A DNA stretch of 64,000 nt from Streptomyces sp. NBC_01217 (lineage in GTDB: Bacteria; Actinomycetota; Actinomycetes; Streptomycetales; Streptomycetaceae): assembly GCF_035994185.1 (NCBI RefSeq), contig NZ_CP108538.1, forward strand, positions 8,435,501 through 8,499,500. Reading direction: 5' to 3'. The notes beneath the pieces were generated by a model, which saw only the letters and a list, made by a program, of their open reading frames with translations, was not told where the DNA came from and searched no databases. Made by a program: the position numbers and the translations under genes. The stretch's first letter is position 1, and each line of letters opens with the position of its first letter. This document shows, piece by piece, positions 50,306 through 59,489 of this stretch.

Positions 50306-51697
50306 TTGGGCACTGAGCTACTGGCACCGCTCGATCTGGCCTTCTGGCACCTCGAATCCGATGCCCACCCCATGCACCTCGGCGCGCTCGCCGTCTTCTC
50401 CCCTCATCCCGATCCGGCGCGCGGCGCCGGGACGGAGACCGTCCTGGAGCTGCTGGGCACCCGCGCGGCCGCGATTCCCCGGCTGCGGATGCGGGTCAGG
50501 GACGTACTGCTGCCGGTCGGAGGCGCGGCCTGGTTCGTGGACAAGGACTTCGATGTGCACCGGCACATCGAGCGGGTCCGGCTGACCGAGGCGGAGTCGC
50601 TCGGCGGGGACGACGGATTCATGGCGGGCGCCACCAGGCTCGCCGGTGAACTGATGGAGCGGCCGCTCGAACGTGGCCTGCCGCCCTGGCAGATGTATGT
50701 GATCGGCGGCGCCGACGGCGGCCCCTTCGCGGTGCTCGTCAAGCTCCACCACGCGCTCGCCGACGGCATGCGCGCGGTCGCCATCGGAGCCGGGATCTTC
50801 GACGAGATCGCCTCCGTCGCCGCCCGTGCCCGCGGTGGCGTGCCCTCACGCCGGGCCCGAACGGTCCCGCCCCGCTCCTGGATGCCGGGCCCCCGCCAGG
50901 TGGCCGGTCTCGCGCTGGGCCGGATCGAGGATCTCGGGCGGGCGTTCGGGGTCGGTGCCTCCATGGTGCGGGCCAGCCGCCTCGATCTGCGCGGTGCACC
51001 CGCACTCACCGCGAGCTCCAGCGGCACCCGCCGGCTGGTCACCGCGGACCTGGACCTCGACGCCGTCCGGCGGATCAGACGGGCCGCCGGAGGCACGACC
51101 AACGACATCCTGCTCGCGATCGTCGCCGGTGCACTGCGCCGCTGGATGCTGGAGCGCGGCGAACCGCTGCCCGCCGAGGACCCGCGCGCCCTGGTGCCGG
51201 TCTCCCGCCGCAGACCGGGCCGGCACGCCGCGACCGGGAACAAGCTCTCCGCCTATCTGCTCGGCCTCCCCGTCTCCGAACCCGATCCGTGGCAGCGGCT
51301 CCGTACCGTCAGCAGGGCCATGGACCGCAACAAGTCCGCAGGGCCCTTCCGCGGCGCCGGGGCGGTCGCCGTGCTCGCCGATCAACTGCCCTCACTGGCC
51401 CACCGCTTCGGCGCGCCGCTCGCCGGGAACGCGGCCAGGATGCTCTTCGACGTCCTGGTCACCAGCGTGCCCCTGCCGCGCTCGGCGCTCTCGCTCGGCG
51501 GCTGCCCGCTGCGGGCCGTCTACCCGATGGCGCCGCTGGCCCGCGGCCAGTCCCTGGCCATCGCCCTGTCCACCTACGGGGGCCGGGTGCAGGTCGGGCT
51601 GGTGGCCGACGGCAAGGCGCTGCCCGACCTGGACCGGCTGGCGCGCTGCGCCGACGACGAGGTGGCACAGCTGCTCGCGCTGCTGCCCCAGCCATAG
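50306..51697 (+). CDS. Wax ester synthase/diacylglycerol acyltransferase (WS/DGAT)
   Basis: A 463-residue acyltransferase. The catalytic motif HHALADG (His148, His149, Asp153) is the family signature; LAFWHLESDAHPMHLGALAV at the front and TTNDILLAIVAGALRRWML are typical. It condenses acyl-CoA with diacylglycerol or fatty alcohols to make storage lipid. The TTG start at 50306 has GAGG five bases upstream and no better codon in frame. It stands between the PP2C switch gene and the sugar-oxidation operon, with a separate promoter for the latter. Confidence 0.9.
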   Translation: MGTELLAPLDLAFWHLESDAHPMHLGALAVFSPHPDPARGAGTETVLELLGTRAAAIPRLRMRVRDVLLPVGGAAWFVDKDFDVHRHIERVRLTEAESLGGDDGFMAGATRLAGELMERPLERGLPPWQMYVIGGADGGPFAVLVKLHHALADGMRAVAIGAGIFDEIASVAARARGGVPSRRARTVPPRSWMPGPRQVAGLALGRIEDLGRAFGVGASMVRASRLDLRGAPALTASSSGTRRLVTADLDLDAVRRIRRAAGGTTNDILLAIVAGALRRWMLERGEPLPAEDPRALVPVSRRRPGRHAATGNKLSAYLLGLPVSEPDPWQRLRTVSRAMDRNKSAGPFRGAGAVAVLADQLPSLAHRFGAPLAGNAARMLFDVLVTSVPLPRSALSLGGCPLRAVYPMAPLARGQSLAIALSTYGGRVQVGLVADGKALPDLDRLARCADDEVAQLLALLPQP

Positions 51698-51745
51698 ATC
51701 GGACAGATCTCAGGGAAAGTGCCGTAGTTCGTGCTGTCCGGGGTG

Positions 51746-51774
51746 TTGACGCACCCAAGTGATCCGATGAATAT
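51746..51774 (+). promoter_or_regulatory. Promoter of the aldo/keto reductase operon
   Basis: TTGACG (51746-51751), 17 bases, then GAATAT (51769-51774), ending 42 bases before the ATG. This is a good SigA-type promoter for this genus and the only strong one between the WS/DGAT gene and the operon. Confidence 0.55.
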
Positions 51775-51816
51775 TCCTGTGTGCAGGAAGCGATCACTGG
51801 GGAGGGCGACGGAAGC

Positions 51817-52812
51817 ATGCGGCGCAACAGACTGGGCGGCAGCACGGTCGAGATCACCGAGCTGTCCTTCGGAGCGGCCGCCATCGGCAATCTCTTCAGC
51901 GCCGTCGACCCCGCGCAGGCCGCGGCCGCCGTCGACGCCGCATGGGAAGAGGGCATCCGCTACTTCGACACCGCACCGCACTACGGACTCGGCCTGTCCG
52001 AACGACGGCTCGGCGAGGCCCTGCGCACCAGACCCCGCGACTCGTACGTACTGTCCACCAAGGTGGGCCGGGTGCTCGACCCGCTGCCCCCCGGCACCGT
52101 CGCCGCCGACGAGAACGCAACCGGCACTCTCTCCGAAGGCTTCGCCGTACCGGCCACTCACCGCCGCCGCTGGGACTTCAGCGCCGACGGGGTACGCCGC
52201 AGCGTCGAGGACAGCCTGGAACGGCTCGGCCTCGACCGCATCGACATCGCGTATCTGCACGACCCGGACGACCACGCACAGGCCGCGTTCCACGAGGCCT
52301 ATCCGGAGCTGGAGAAACTGCGCGCGCAGGGTGTCATCGGCGCCATCGGCGCCGGCATGAACCAGACCGGGATGCTCACCCGCTTCCTGCGCGACACCGA
52401 TGTCGACGTCGTGCTCTGCGCGGGCCGTCACACCCTTCTCGACCAGTCCGCCCTGACCGAGCTGCTGCCCGAGGCGGCCGCCCGCGGCCGCAGCGTCGTC
52501 GTCGGCGGCGTATTCAACTCCGGGCTGCTCGCCGATCCGCGCCCCGGCGCCACCTACGACTACACGGCCGCGCCCCAGGACCTCCTGGACCGGGCGCTGC
52601 GCATCAAGGCCGTCACCGAGCGCCACGGCATCCCGCTGCGGGCCGCGGCCCTCCACTACCCGCTCGCGCACCCGGCCGTCGCCGGAGTGCTCGTCGGCAC
52701 CCGCTCCCCGGACGAGGTGCGCGACGCCGCCGCCCAGCTCCGCCGCGAGATCCCGGACGCCCTCTGGGACGACCTGCGCGCCGAGGGCCTGCTGACCGAG
52801 GACGGACACTGA
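51817..52812 (+). CDS. Aldo/keto reductase, candidate L-fucose or aldose dehydrogenase
   Basis: A 331-residue (beta/alpha)8 oxidoreductase. The catalytic tetrad is supplied by YFDTAPHYG (Asp and Tyr), VLSTKVGR (Lys) and AYLHDPDD (His). The layout and the Gly-rich opening RLGGSTVEITELSFGAAAIG match the group of D-threo-aldose/L-fucose dehydrogenases. It would oxidise the sugar at C1 to a lactone, the first step of a non-phosphorylating route. It is followed at one base by a mutarotase and then a lactonase, which supports that assignment. Confidence 0.82.
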   Translation: MRRNRLGGSTVEITELSFGAAAIGNLFSAVDPAQAAAAVDAAWEEGIRYFDTAPHYGLGLSERRLGEALRTRPRDSYVLSTKVGRVLDPLPPGTVAADENATGTLSEGFAVPATHRRRWDFSADGVRRSVEDSLERLGLDRIDIAYLHDPDDHAQAAFHEAYPELEKLRAQGVIGAIGAGMNQTGMLTRFLRDTDVDVVLCAGRHTLLDQSALTELLPEAAARGRSVVVGGVFNSGLLADPRPGATYDYTAAPQDLLDRALRIKAVTERHGIPLRAAALHYPLAHPAVAGVLVGTRSPDEVRDAAAQLRREIPDALWDDLRAEGLLTEDGH

Positions 52813-52813
52813 C

Positions 52814-53125
52814 ATGAGGATCGCCCTGCACACCAAGGTCCGTGCCGACCGCATCGAGGAGTACGAGGCCGCGCACCGCGAAGTCCCCGCCGCGCTCACC
52901 GCCGCGATCCGCGCGGCGGGAGCCACCTCCTGGACGATCTGGCGCAGCGGCACCGATCTCTTCCACGTCATCGACTGCGCGGACTACGCCGCACTCCTCG
53001 CCGAGCTGGAGAAGCTCCCCGTCAACGTCGCCTGGCAGGCCAGGATGGCCGAGCTCCTCGACGCCGCACACGACTACTCGCCCGGCGGCGGCGAAGCCGG
53101 TCTCCCGGTCGCCTGGGAGCTGTGA
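52814..53125 (+). CDS. L-rhamnose mutarotase family protein, candidate L-fucose mutarotase
   Basis: A 103-residue enzyme of the RhaM/mutarotase family: RADRIEEYEAAHREVPAAL with the conserved His, WTIWRSGTDLFHVIDC with the conserved aromatic and second His, and a C-terminal W. It converts between alpha and beta anomers so the dehydrogenase receives the correct form. One base separates it from the reductase stop and one base from the next start, so the three genes are an operon. Confidence 0.88.
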   Translation: MRIALHTKVRADRIEEYEAAHREVPAALTAAIRAAGATSWTIWRSGTDLFHVIDCADYAALLAELEKLPVNVAWQARMAELLDAAHDYSPGGGEAGLPVAWEL

Positions 53126-53126
53126 C

Positions 53127-53981
53127 ATGACCGGCCGGGAACGGATCGTCGACGCCCACCACCATGTGTGGGATCTCTCCGTGCGCGACCAGGACTGGAT
53201 CACCGGCGATGAACTCGCCCCGCTCCGGCGCACGTTCACCCTCGCCGACCTGGAGCCGGAGGCACGCGCCGCCGGGGTGTACGCCACCGTCCTCGTCCAG
53301 ACCGTCACCGTCCCCGGGGAAACCCCCGAGTTCCTGGCCCTCGCCCATGACAACGAGCTCGTCGCGGGCGTCGTCGGCTGGTGCGATCTCACGGCGCCGG
53401 ACATCGCCGACACCCTTGCCGCGCTGCGGGAACTCCCCGGCGGCGACCGGCTCGTCGGCATCCGCCACCAGGTCCAGGGCGAACCCGACCCCGCGTGGCT
53501 GCTGCGCCCCGACGTCCGGCGCGGACTGCGTGCCGTCGCCGACGCGGGACTCGTCTACGACCTCGTCGTCCAGGCCCCTCAGCTGCCCGCCACCGTCGAG
53601 GCCGCGGCCCTGCTGCCCGAGCTGACCTTCGTACTCGACCACGCCGGCAAGCCGCCCGTCGCCACCGGCCGGCTGCACCCCTGGGCCGACGACCTGCGGG
53701 CCCTCGCCGCCCGCCCCAACACCGTCTGCAAGCTCTCCGGCCTGGTCACCGAGGCCGATACACAATCCTGGAGCGTGAACGATCTGCGCCCGTACGCCGA
53801 CACCGCCCTGGACGCCTTCGGCCCCGGCCGGCTGATGTTCGGCTCGGACTGGCCGGTGTGCCGGCTCGCGGCGACGTATAGGGAGGTCGTCGACGTGGCA
53901 CACACCCTGACCCAATCCCTCACCGAGGACGAGCGCCGCCGTGTGTTCGCCACCACGGCCGAGCGCGTCTACGGCCTCTGA
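53127..53981 (+). CDS. Amidohydrolase-superfamily lactonase, candidate L-fucono-lactonase
   Basis: A 284-residue metal-dependent hydrolase. VDAHHHVWDL at residues 8-17 is the first metal-ligand/active-site strand of the COG3618 lactonases, GIRHQVQGEPDP and TFVLDHAGKPPV follow, and MFGSDWPVCRL near residue 250 is the last, with the conserved Asp. These enzymes hydrolyse L-fucono-, L-rhamnono- or related sugar lactones to the acid. With its two partners the set covers sugar to sugar acid. Downstream dehydratase and aldolase or dehydrogenase genes are not in the window. Confidence 0.87.
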   Translation: MTGRERIVDAHHHVWDLSVRDQDWITGDELAPLRRTFTLADLEPEARAAGVYATVLVQTVTVPGETPEFLALAHDNELVAGVVGWCDLTAPDIADTLAALRELPGGDRLVGIRHQVQGEPDPAWLLRPDVRRGLRAVADAGLVYDLVVQAPQLPATVEAAALLPELTFVLDHAGKPPVATGRLHPWADDLRALAARPNTVCKLSGLVTEADTQSWSVNDLRPYADTALDAFGPGRLMFGSDWPVCRLAATYREVVDVAHTLTQSLTEDERRRVFATTAERVYGL

Positions 53982-54017
53982 CAGGCATCGGGCCGACGGC
54001 TTTGGCAGTCTGGAACC

Positions 54018-54878
54018 ATGCCCGAATTGCCGGAAGCAGAAGCCCTGCGGGTCTTCCTCGACGACCATCTGGTCGGCAGGGAGATCGACCGCGTCCTGCC
54101 GCTCACCGTCAGCGTCCTCAAGACGTACGACCCACCCCTGAGCGCCCTGCACGGTGGCACGGTCACGGGCATCGCCCGGCACGGCAAGTTCCTGGACATC
54201 GGCGTCGGACCGCTGCACCTGATCACCCATCTCGCCCGGGCCGGCTGGCTGCGCTGGAAGGGCGGCTTCCCCGCCGCACCGCCGCGCCCCGGCAAGGGGC
54301 CCCTGGCGCTGCGTACCGTACTCACCGGCGGCGACGGCTTCGACCTCACCGAGGCGGGCACCACCAAACGCCTCTCCGTATATCTGGTGCACGACCCGGC
54401 CGAAGTGCCGGGCATCGCCCGCCTCGGCCCCGACCCGCTCGACGACTCCTTCGACCGTGCGGCGTTCGCCGCGCTGCTCGCCGGGGAACGCCGCCGGATC
54501 AAGGGCGCCCTGCGCGACCAGTCCCTGATCGCCGGGATCGGCAACGCCTACAGCGACGAGATCCTGCACGTCGCGAAGATGTCGCCGTACAAGCTCACCG
54601 CGAGCCTCACCGACGAGGAGATCACCCGGCTGCACACCGCGCTGCGCACCACGCTCCGCGACGCGGTCGCCCGCTCCAGCGGACTGGAGGCCGGAAAGCT
54701 CAAGGCCGAGAAGAAGAGCGGGATGCGCGTCCACGGACGCACCGGCGAGGCGTGCCCCGTCTGCGGGGACACCATCCGCGAGGTGTCCTTCAGCGACTCC
54801 TCGCTCCAGTACTGCCCGATCTGCCAGACCGGTGGCAAACCACTGGCCGACCGCCGAATGTCCAGACTGCTCAAGTAG
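54018..54878 (+). CDS. Fpg/Nei-family DNA glycosylase
   Basis: A 286-residue base-excision repair enzyme. It opens with the catalytic PELPE (Pro2 as nucleophile, Glu3), has the helix-two-turn-helix near residues 150-230 (GALRDQSLIAGIGNAYSDEI) and ends with a zinc finger (CPVCG then YCPICQ). This variant family, with a long central insertion, is common in actinobacteria. No Shine-Dalgarno is visible; CAGTCT lies six bases before the ATG, so the message may be leaderless. It removes oxidised bases and cleaves the resulting site. Confidence 0.92.
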   Translation: MPELPEAEALRVFLDDHLVGREIDRVLPLTVSVLKTYDPPLSALHGGTVTGIARHGKFLDIGVGPLHLITHLARAGWLRWKGGFPAAPPRPGKGPLALRTVLTGGDGFDLTEAGTTKRLSVYLVHDPAEVPGIARLGPDPLDDSFDRAAFAALLAGERRRIKGALRDQSLIAGIGNAYSDEILHVAKMSPYKLTASLTDEEITRLHTALRTTLRDAVARSSGLEAGKLKAEKKSGMRVHGRTGEACPVCGDTIREVSFSDSSLQYCPICQTGGKPLADRRMSRLLK

Positions 54879-54884
54879 CCCCGG

Positions 54885-55523
54885 TCACCGAGTGATCCGC
54901 AGCAGCCGCCGCCCGCCCGCCGTCCGCACCTCGAAGTGATCGATGGACTCCGGCCGCAGCGCGGCCCCGCCCCGTACCACCACGTGCTCCGGCCCCGGAC
55001 CGTGCACCGACCAGGTGGCCACCGTCTCCTCGCTCCCGTCCCGCCCCACCGCGACCAGTGCGCACACCCCCGCCACCGGCACCCGGGCCACATCGAGGCC
55101 GACCTCCGTGCCCCAGTCGCGCGCCCCGGTCGTCACCACGGCCGCAGCCCCCGAGGCCCGGTCCGCTCCCTCCCACCGCTGCGCCCCCGCCCCGCCGGGC
55201 ACCGTCAGCGCCCCGGTCACCGCGAGAACCACCGCGGCCGCCACCAGCACGATCCGCCGCCCCCGGCTCCGGCGCCGCCGGGCAACCGCCACGCCCACCA
55301 CACGCCCCAGCAGCTCCGGACCCGCCCGCTCCACCGGACCGACCCCCGGCGGTGTCAGCCGGGCGTACCGCCCCAGCACGGCGGCCACCCCGGCGAACTC
55401 CGCCGCCATGTCCCGGCACCGGGCACAGTCCGCCAGATGCTCCTCGAATCGGAAGGAATCCGCGGCGCCCAGTACACCCAGTGCATGGGCGCCGACATAG
55501 CGATGAGGTTCCAGGGTGCGCAT
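54885..55523 (-). CDS. Membrane anti-sigma factor with zinc-binding motif
   Basis: A 212-residue protein. The N-terminal zinc-binding anti-sigma domain has the HLADCARC signature (residues about 29-36). One membrane segment follows near residues 90-110 (RIVLVAAAVVLAVTGALTVP), and the C-terminal half is a secreted beta-rich domain with DWGTEVGLDVARVPVAGVCA. It should hold an ECF sigma factor until an external signal arrives. No sigma gene is adjacent; the only one in the window is 5 kb away. The start at 55523 has no clear site, and an upstream GTG in frame could extend it. Confidence 0.78.
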   Translation of the reverse strand: MRTLEPHRYVGAHALGVLGAADSFRFEEHLADCARCRDMAAEFAGVAAVLGRYARLTPPGVGPVERAGPELLGRVVGVAVARRRRSRGRRIVLVAAAVVLAVTGALTVPGGAGAQRWEGADRASGAAAVVTTGARDWGTEVGLDVARVPVAGVCALVAVGRDGSEETVATWSVHGPGPEHVVVRGGAALRPESIDHFEVRTAGGRRLLRITR

Positions 55524-55625
55524 GCCGTCGGGTACGGAAAGAACCGCTGAATCACTCAGCCCACCATCCCTCGGAAGCACCTGAGACCGACCGGCAAATG
55601 GGGGGCGGCGTCTAAACTCCGCCCC

Positions 55626-56378
55626 ATGCTGCGCGTACTCGCCGTCGACGACGAACAACCCGCCCTGGAGGAACTCCTCTACCTCCTGCGCGCCGACCCC
55701 CGAATCCGCAGCGCCGAGGGCGCCACCGGGGCCACCGAGGCGCTGCGCCGCATCGGCAGCGCCGTCGACGCCGGCCCCGACGACCCCTGCGCCATCGACG
55801 TCGTCTTCCTCGACATCCACATGGCGGGCCTCACCGGCCTCGACGTCGCCCAGCTGCTGGCCGGATTCGCCGCACCCCCGCTCATCGTCTTCGTCACCGC
55901 ACACGAGGGCTTCGCCGTCCACGCCTTCGACCTCAAGGCCGTCGACTACGTCCTCAAACCGGTACGCCGCGAACGCCTCGCCGAAGCGGTCCGCCGCGTC
56001 GCCGAACAGGTCGGCGACCGCTCCGCACCCGTACTCGACGCAGCCAACGACCAGATACCGGTGGAATTGGGCGGAGTGGTCCGGTTCATCCCGATCGACG
56101 ACATCGCCTACGCAGAGGCCCAGGGCGACTACGCCCGGCTGTACACCGACCACGGCAGCCACCTCGTCCGCGTACCCCTCACCACCCTGGAGGAGCGCTG
56201 GCGCTCCCGCGGCTTCGTACGCATCCACCGCCGCCATCTCGTCGCGCTGGGCCGGATCGACGAGCTCCGCCTCGACGCGGGCAGCATGAGCGTCCGCATC
56301 GGCACCGCGGAACTCGCCGTGAGCCGCCGCCACACCCGCGCGCTGCGCGATCTGCTGATGCGCCAGACCGGCCGCTGA
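55626..56378 (+). CDS. LytTR-family response regulator
   Basis: A 250-residue regulator. The receiver (about 1-120) has the acidic pair in AVDDEQPAL, the phospho-acceptor Asp63 in VVFLDIHM and the Lys in YVLKPVRR. The LytTR DNA-binding domain (about 145-250) has FIPIDDIAYAEAQGDYARLY and FVRIHRRHLVAL. It heads an operon with a membrane protein, a sodium/solute symporter and a LytS-like kinase. TAAACT at 55613-55618 just before the ATG suggests a leaderless message. Confidence 0.92.
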   Translation: MLRVLAVDDEQPALEELLYLLRADPRIRSAEGATGATEALRRIGSAVDAGPDDPCAIDVVFLDIHMAGLTGLDVAQLLAGFAAPPLIVFVTAHEGFAVHAFDLKAVDYVLKPVRRERLAEAVRRVAEQVGDRSAPVLDAANDQIPVELGGVVRFIPIDDIAYAEAQGDYARLYTDHGSHLVRVPLTTLEERWRSRGFVRIHRRHLVALGRIDELRLDAGSMSVRIGTAELAVSRRHTRALRDLLMRQTGR

Positions 56379-56442
56379 CCAGCGCCTACCCGCACACGGA
56401 CCCCTTCCCACGGGGGACCGGTGCTGCGTACACTCCGGGCCC

Positions 56443-56805
56443 ATGTCCGCAGAGCCAACACCCCGGCGTGAAGTGGTGACGGGGGAGCCCCGGCGGGTGC
56501 GCCCGCTGCCGCGCTACCGCACCCAGTCGGAGATCGACGAACAGACCGCACTGGGCGGCGCGTACGTCCGCTCGCTGATGCGCAGCCAGCTGCGCGCCGG
56601 ACTCACCGTGTTCCTCACCCTCGCCGTGATCGTCGGCACGCTGCCGCTGGTCTTCGAAGCCCTGCACAGCGCCGCGCTCGTCTGGGCCGTCCTCGGGTTC
56701 GCCGCCTATCCGCCGCTGACCCTGACCGCATGGTGGTACGTGCGACGGGCCGAGCGCAACGAACGCGACTTCGCCCGGCTCGTGGAAGGCCGCCCCGCAC
56801 AGTGA
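56443..56805 (+). CDS. Small membrane protein (DUF485-like) of the symporter operon
   Basis: A 120-residue protein with two membrane segments (about 55-75 and 80-100) and a hydrophilic N-terminal tail. Its size, topology and position directly before the symporter match the DUF485 partners that accompany acetate/pyruvate-type symporters. TACACT ends eight bases before the ATG, with no Shine-Dalgarno. Its stop overlaps the symporter start by four bases. Confidence 0.7.
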   Translation: MSAEPTPRREVVTGEPRRVRPLPRYRTQSEIDEQTALGGAYVRSLMRSQLRAGLTVFLTLAVIVGTLPLVFEALHSAALVWAVLGFAAYPPLTLTAWWYVRRAERNERDFARLVEGRPAQ

Positions 56806-58283
56806 GCCGCACGTACGCGGTGGCGGCCGTCGCCGTCGTCGTGGTCGCGACCGTCCTCGTCGGCGGTTTCGGGCTGCGCATATCCCGTACCACCTCCGAC
56901 TTCTACGTCGCCTCGCGCACGGTACGCCCCCGGCTCAACGCCGCCGCGATCAGCGGCGAATACCTCTCCGCCGCGTCCTTCCTCGGCATCGCCGGTCTGG
57001 TGCTCGTGCACGGCCCGGACATGCTCTGGTATCCGGTCGGATACACCGCGGGCTATCTCGTGCTGCTGGTCTTCGTCGCCGCGCCGCTGCGCCGCTCGGG
57101 GGCGTACACCCTGCCCGACTTCGCCGAGGGCCGGCTCGAATCGCGGCAGGTGCGCAGGCTGGTGAGCGTCTTCGTCGTCGCCGCGGGCTGGCTCTATCTC
57201 GTACCGCAGCTCCAGGGCGCGGGACTGACGCTGAAGATCCTGACCGGGGCCCCCGGCTGGCTCGGTGATGTGCTCGTGGCGTCCGTCGTCGTCATCGCCG
57301 TCGCCGCGGGCGGCATGCGCTCCATCACCTTCGTGCAGGTCTTCCAGTACTGGCTGAAACTGACCGCGCTCCTCGTCCCCGCGATCTTCCTGGTGCTCGC
57401 CTGGCAGGGCGACGGACGGCCCCGCGTCGCCTTCGACGAGCAGCTCTCCGTGTTCCGAGCGGACCATCCGCTGTACGCCACCTACGGGCTGATCGTCGCG
57501 ACCTTCCTCGGCACCATGGGCCTTCCGCATGTCGTCGTCCGCTTCTACACCAGCCCCAACGGCCGCGACGCCCGCCGCACGACGGTCGCCGTCCTCGCAC
57601 TGATCGGCGTGTTCTATCTGCTGCCGCCGGTCTACGGCGCACTGGGCAGGCTGTACGCCCCCGAGCTGATCCACGGCGGGGACGCGGACGCCGCCGTACT
57701 GCTGCTGCCGGACCGGGTCATCGGCGGACTCGGCGGGGATCTGCTCGGCGCGCTCATCGCCGGCGGCGCCTTCGCCGCGTTCCTGTCGACCGCCTCCGGC
57801 CTCACCATGGCCGTCGCCGGAGTCATCACCCAGGACGTCCTGCCCTCGCGCGGGGTACGCCATTTCCGGCTGGCCACCGTCCTTGCGATGTGTGTGCCGC
57901 TGGCCGGGTCGCTGATGGTCAGCCGGGTGCCGGTGGCCGACTCGGTAGGGATGGCCTTCTCCGTCTCCGCGTCCTCCTTCTGCCCGCTGCTGGTCCTCGG
58001 CATCTGGTGGCGGCGCCTCACCCCGCCCGGCGCGATCGCCGGGCTGCTGCTCGGCGGCGGCTCCGCGTTCCTGTCCGTCGCCATCACCGTCAGCGGCGCG
58101 GTACGCCCGCCCGGCTGGCCGCACGCCCTGCTCGCCTGGCCCGCCGTCTGGTCGGTGCCCGTCGGCTTCCTCGCCATGGGCCTGGTGTCCCTCGCCACGC
58201 CCGGCCGCATACCCCCCGGCACGAACGCCGCCATGACCCGCTTCCACCTGCCGGAAGCACTGATCTCGGGGAGACACCGATGA
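56802..58283 (+). CDS. Sodium:solute symporter (SSS family, acetate/pyruvate-type)
   Basis: A 493-residue transporter with about 13 membrane segments. The SSS pattern is seen in TTSDFYVASRTVRPRLNAAA, GEYLSAASFLGIAGLVLVHG and FLGTMGLPHVVVRFYTSPNG. This last phrase is typical of acetate/pyruvate-type (ActP-like) carriers. The GTG start at 56802 overlaps the previous gene by four bases, and its end overlaps the kinase gene by four. It may both import and report a small carboxylate for the two-component pair. Confidence 0.88.
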   Translation: MSRTYAVAAVAVVVVATVLVGGFGLRISRTTSDFYVASRTVRPRLNAAAISGEYLSAASFLGIAGLVLVHGPDMLWYPVGYTAGYLVLLVFVAAPLRRSGAYTLPDFAEGRLESRQVRRLVSVFVVAAGWLYLVPQLQGAGLTLKILTGAPGWLGDVLVASVVVIAVAAGGMRSITFVQVFQYWLKLTALLVPAIFLVLAWQGDGRPRVAFDEQLSVFRADHPLYATYGLIVATFLGTMGLPHVVVRFYTSPNGRDARRTTVAVLALIGVFYLLPPVYGALGRLYAPELIHGGDADAAVLLLPDRVIGGLGGDLLGALIAGGAFAAFLSTASGLTMAVAGVITQDVLPSRGVRHFRLATVLAMCVPLAGSLMVSRVPVADSVGMAFSVSASSFCPLLVLGIWWRRLTPPGAIAGLLLGGGSAFLSVAITVSGAVRPPGWPHALLAWPAVWSVPVGFLAMGLVSLATPGRIPPGTNAAMTRFHLPEALISGRHR

Positions 58284-59470
58284 CCGGGGCCGGATACGCC
58301 GTACTCGTCCTGCTCGTCCTCCTGCTGCTCGGCGCGGGCTTCCTGCTCGGCCGCCGCACCGCGCGCCCCGTCCGTCCCAGCGACGTCGGAACCCCCGTCG
58401 AGCACGCCACCTTCGAGACCCTGCACACCGCCTCGCTGGCCGCTCCCGCGCTGCGCGCCGGACTCACCGAGGAGAGCGCCCGCAAATCCGCCCGCAGGCT
58501 CCGCTCCCTGCTCGGCACCGACGCCCTCTGCCTCACCGACCGCGACCGGGTGCTCGTCTGGGACGGCGAGGGCGAACACCACGGCCGGCACGTGATGGAG
58601 CAGGTGCGGGGCCTCCTCGCCAGCGGCCGCGACACCGCCTTCCGCAGCGACTGCGACGACCTCGACTGCACGCTGCGCTGGGCCGTCGCCGTGCCCCTCA
58701 CCGTCGACCACCGGGTCCTGGGCACCCTCATCGCCTACGCCCCGCGCGAATCCGCGGTGCTGGCCAGAGCGGCCGGAGAGGTGGCCCGCTGGGTCTGCGT
58801 ACAGCTGGAACTCGCCGAACTCGACCGCTCCCGCACCCAGCTCATCGAGGCCGAGATCAGGGCCCTGCGCGCCCAGATATCCCCGCACTTCATCTTCAAC
58901 TCACTGGCCGCCATCGCCTCGTTCGTCCGCACCGACCCCGAGCAGGCCCGCGAACTCCTCCTGGAATTCGCCGACTTCACCCGCTACTCGTTCCGCAGCC
59001 ACGGCGACTTCACCACCCTTGCCGACGAACTCCACTCCATCGACCAGTACCTGGCACTCGTACGCGCCCGCTTCGGCGAACGGCTCGCGGTCACCCTCCA
59101 GGTCGCCCCCGAAGTGCTGCCCGTCTCCCTGCCGTTCCTCTGCCTCCAGCCCTTGGTCGAAAACGCCGTCAAGCACGGCCTCGAAGGAGCCGTCTCGCGC
59201 AGTCGCATCACCATCAGCGCACTCGACGCAGGCTCCGAGGCCGAGGTCGTCATCGAGGACGACGGCACCGGAATGGACCCCGAACACCTGCGTCACATCC
59301 TGCGCGGCGAGGGCGGCCACTCCACCGGAATCGGGCTGCTGAACGTCGACGAACGGCTGCGCCAGGTGTACGGGGACGACTACGGACTCGTCATCGAAAC
59401 GGGCGTCGGCGCCGGGATGAAGATCACCGTACGGCTGCCGAAGTACCGTGCGGGGGTGCATGGTTCCTGA
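58280..59470 (+). CDS. LytS-like sensor histidine kinase
   Basis: A 396-residue kinase with a single N-terminal membrane anchor (about 3-22) and a GAF-like sensor (about 45-180). The His_kinase region has QISPHFIFNSLAAIASFVRT, with phospho-acceptor His203, and the catalytic ATPase domain has PLVENAVKHGLEGA and GIGLLNVDERLRQVYG. It is coupled to the symporter gene by an ATGA overlap and pairs with the LytTR regulator at the head of the operon. In enteric bacteria, LytS/LytTR pairs that sense pyruvate control transporters; here the transporter lies inside the operon. Confidence 0.9.
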   Translation: MTGAGYAVLVLLVLLLLGAGFLLGRRTARPVRPSDVGTPVEHATFETLHTASLAAPALRAGLTEESARKSARRLRSLLGTDALCLTDRDRVLVWDGEGEHHGRHVMEQVRGLLASGRDTAFRSDCDDLDCTLRWAVAVPLTVDHRVLGTLIAYAPRESAVLARAAGEVARWVCVQLELAELDRSRTQLIEAEIRALRAQISPHFIFNSLAAIASFVRTDPEQARELLLEFADFTRYSFRSHGDFTTLADELHSIDQYLALVRARFGERLAVTLQVAPEVLPVSLPFLCLQPLVENAVKHGLEGAVSRSRITISALDAGSEAEVVIEDDGTGMDPEHLRHILRGEGGHSTGIGLLNVDERLRQVYGDDYGLVIETGVGAGMKITVRLPKYRAGVHGS

Positions 59471-59489
59471 CCACCGGACGGGGTCACGA

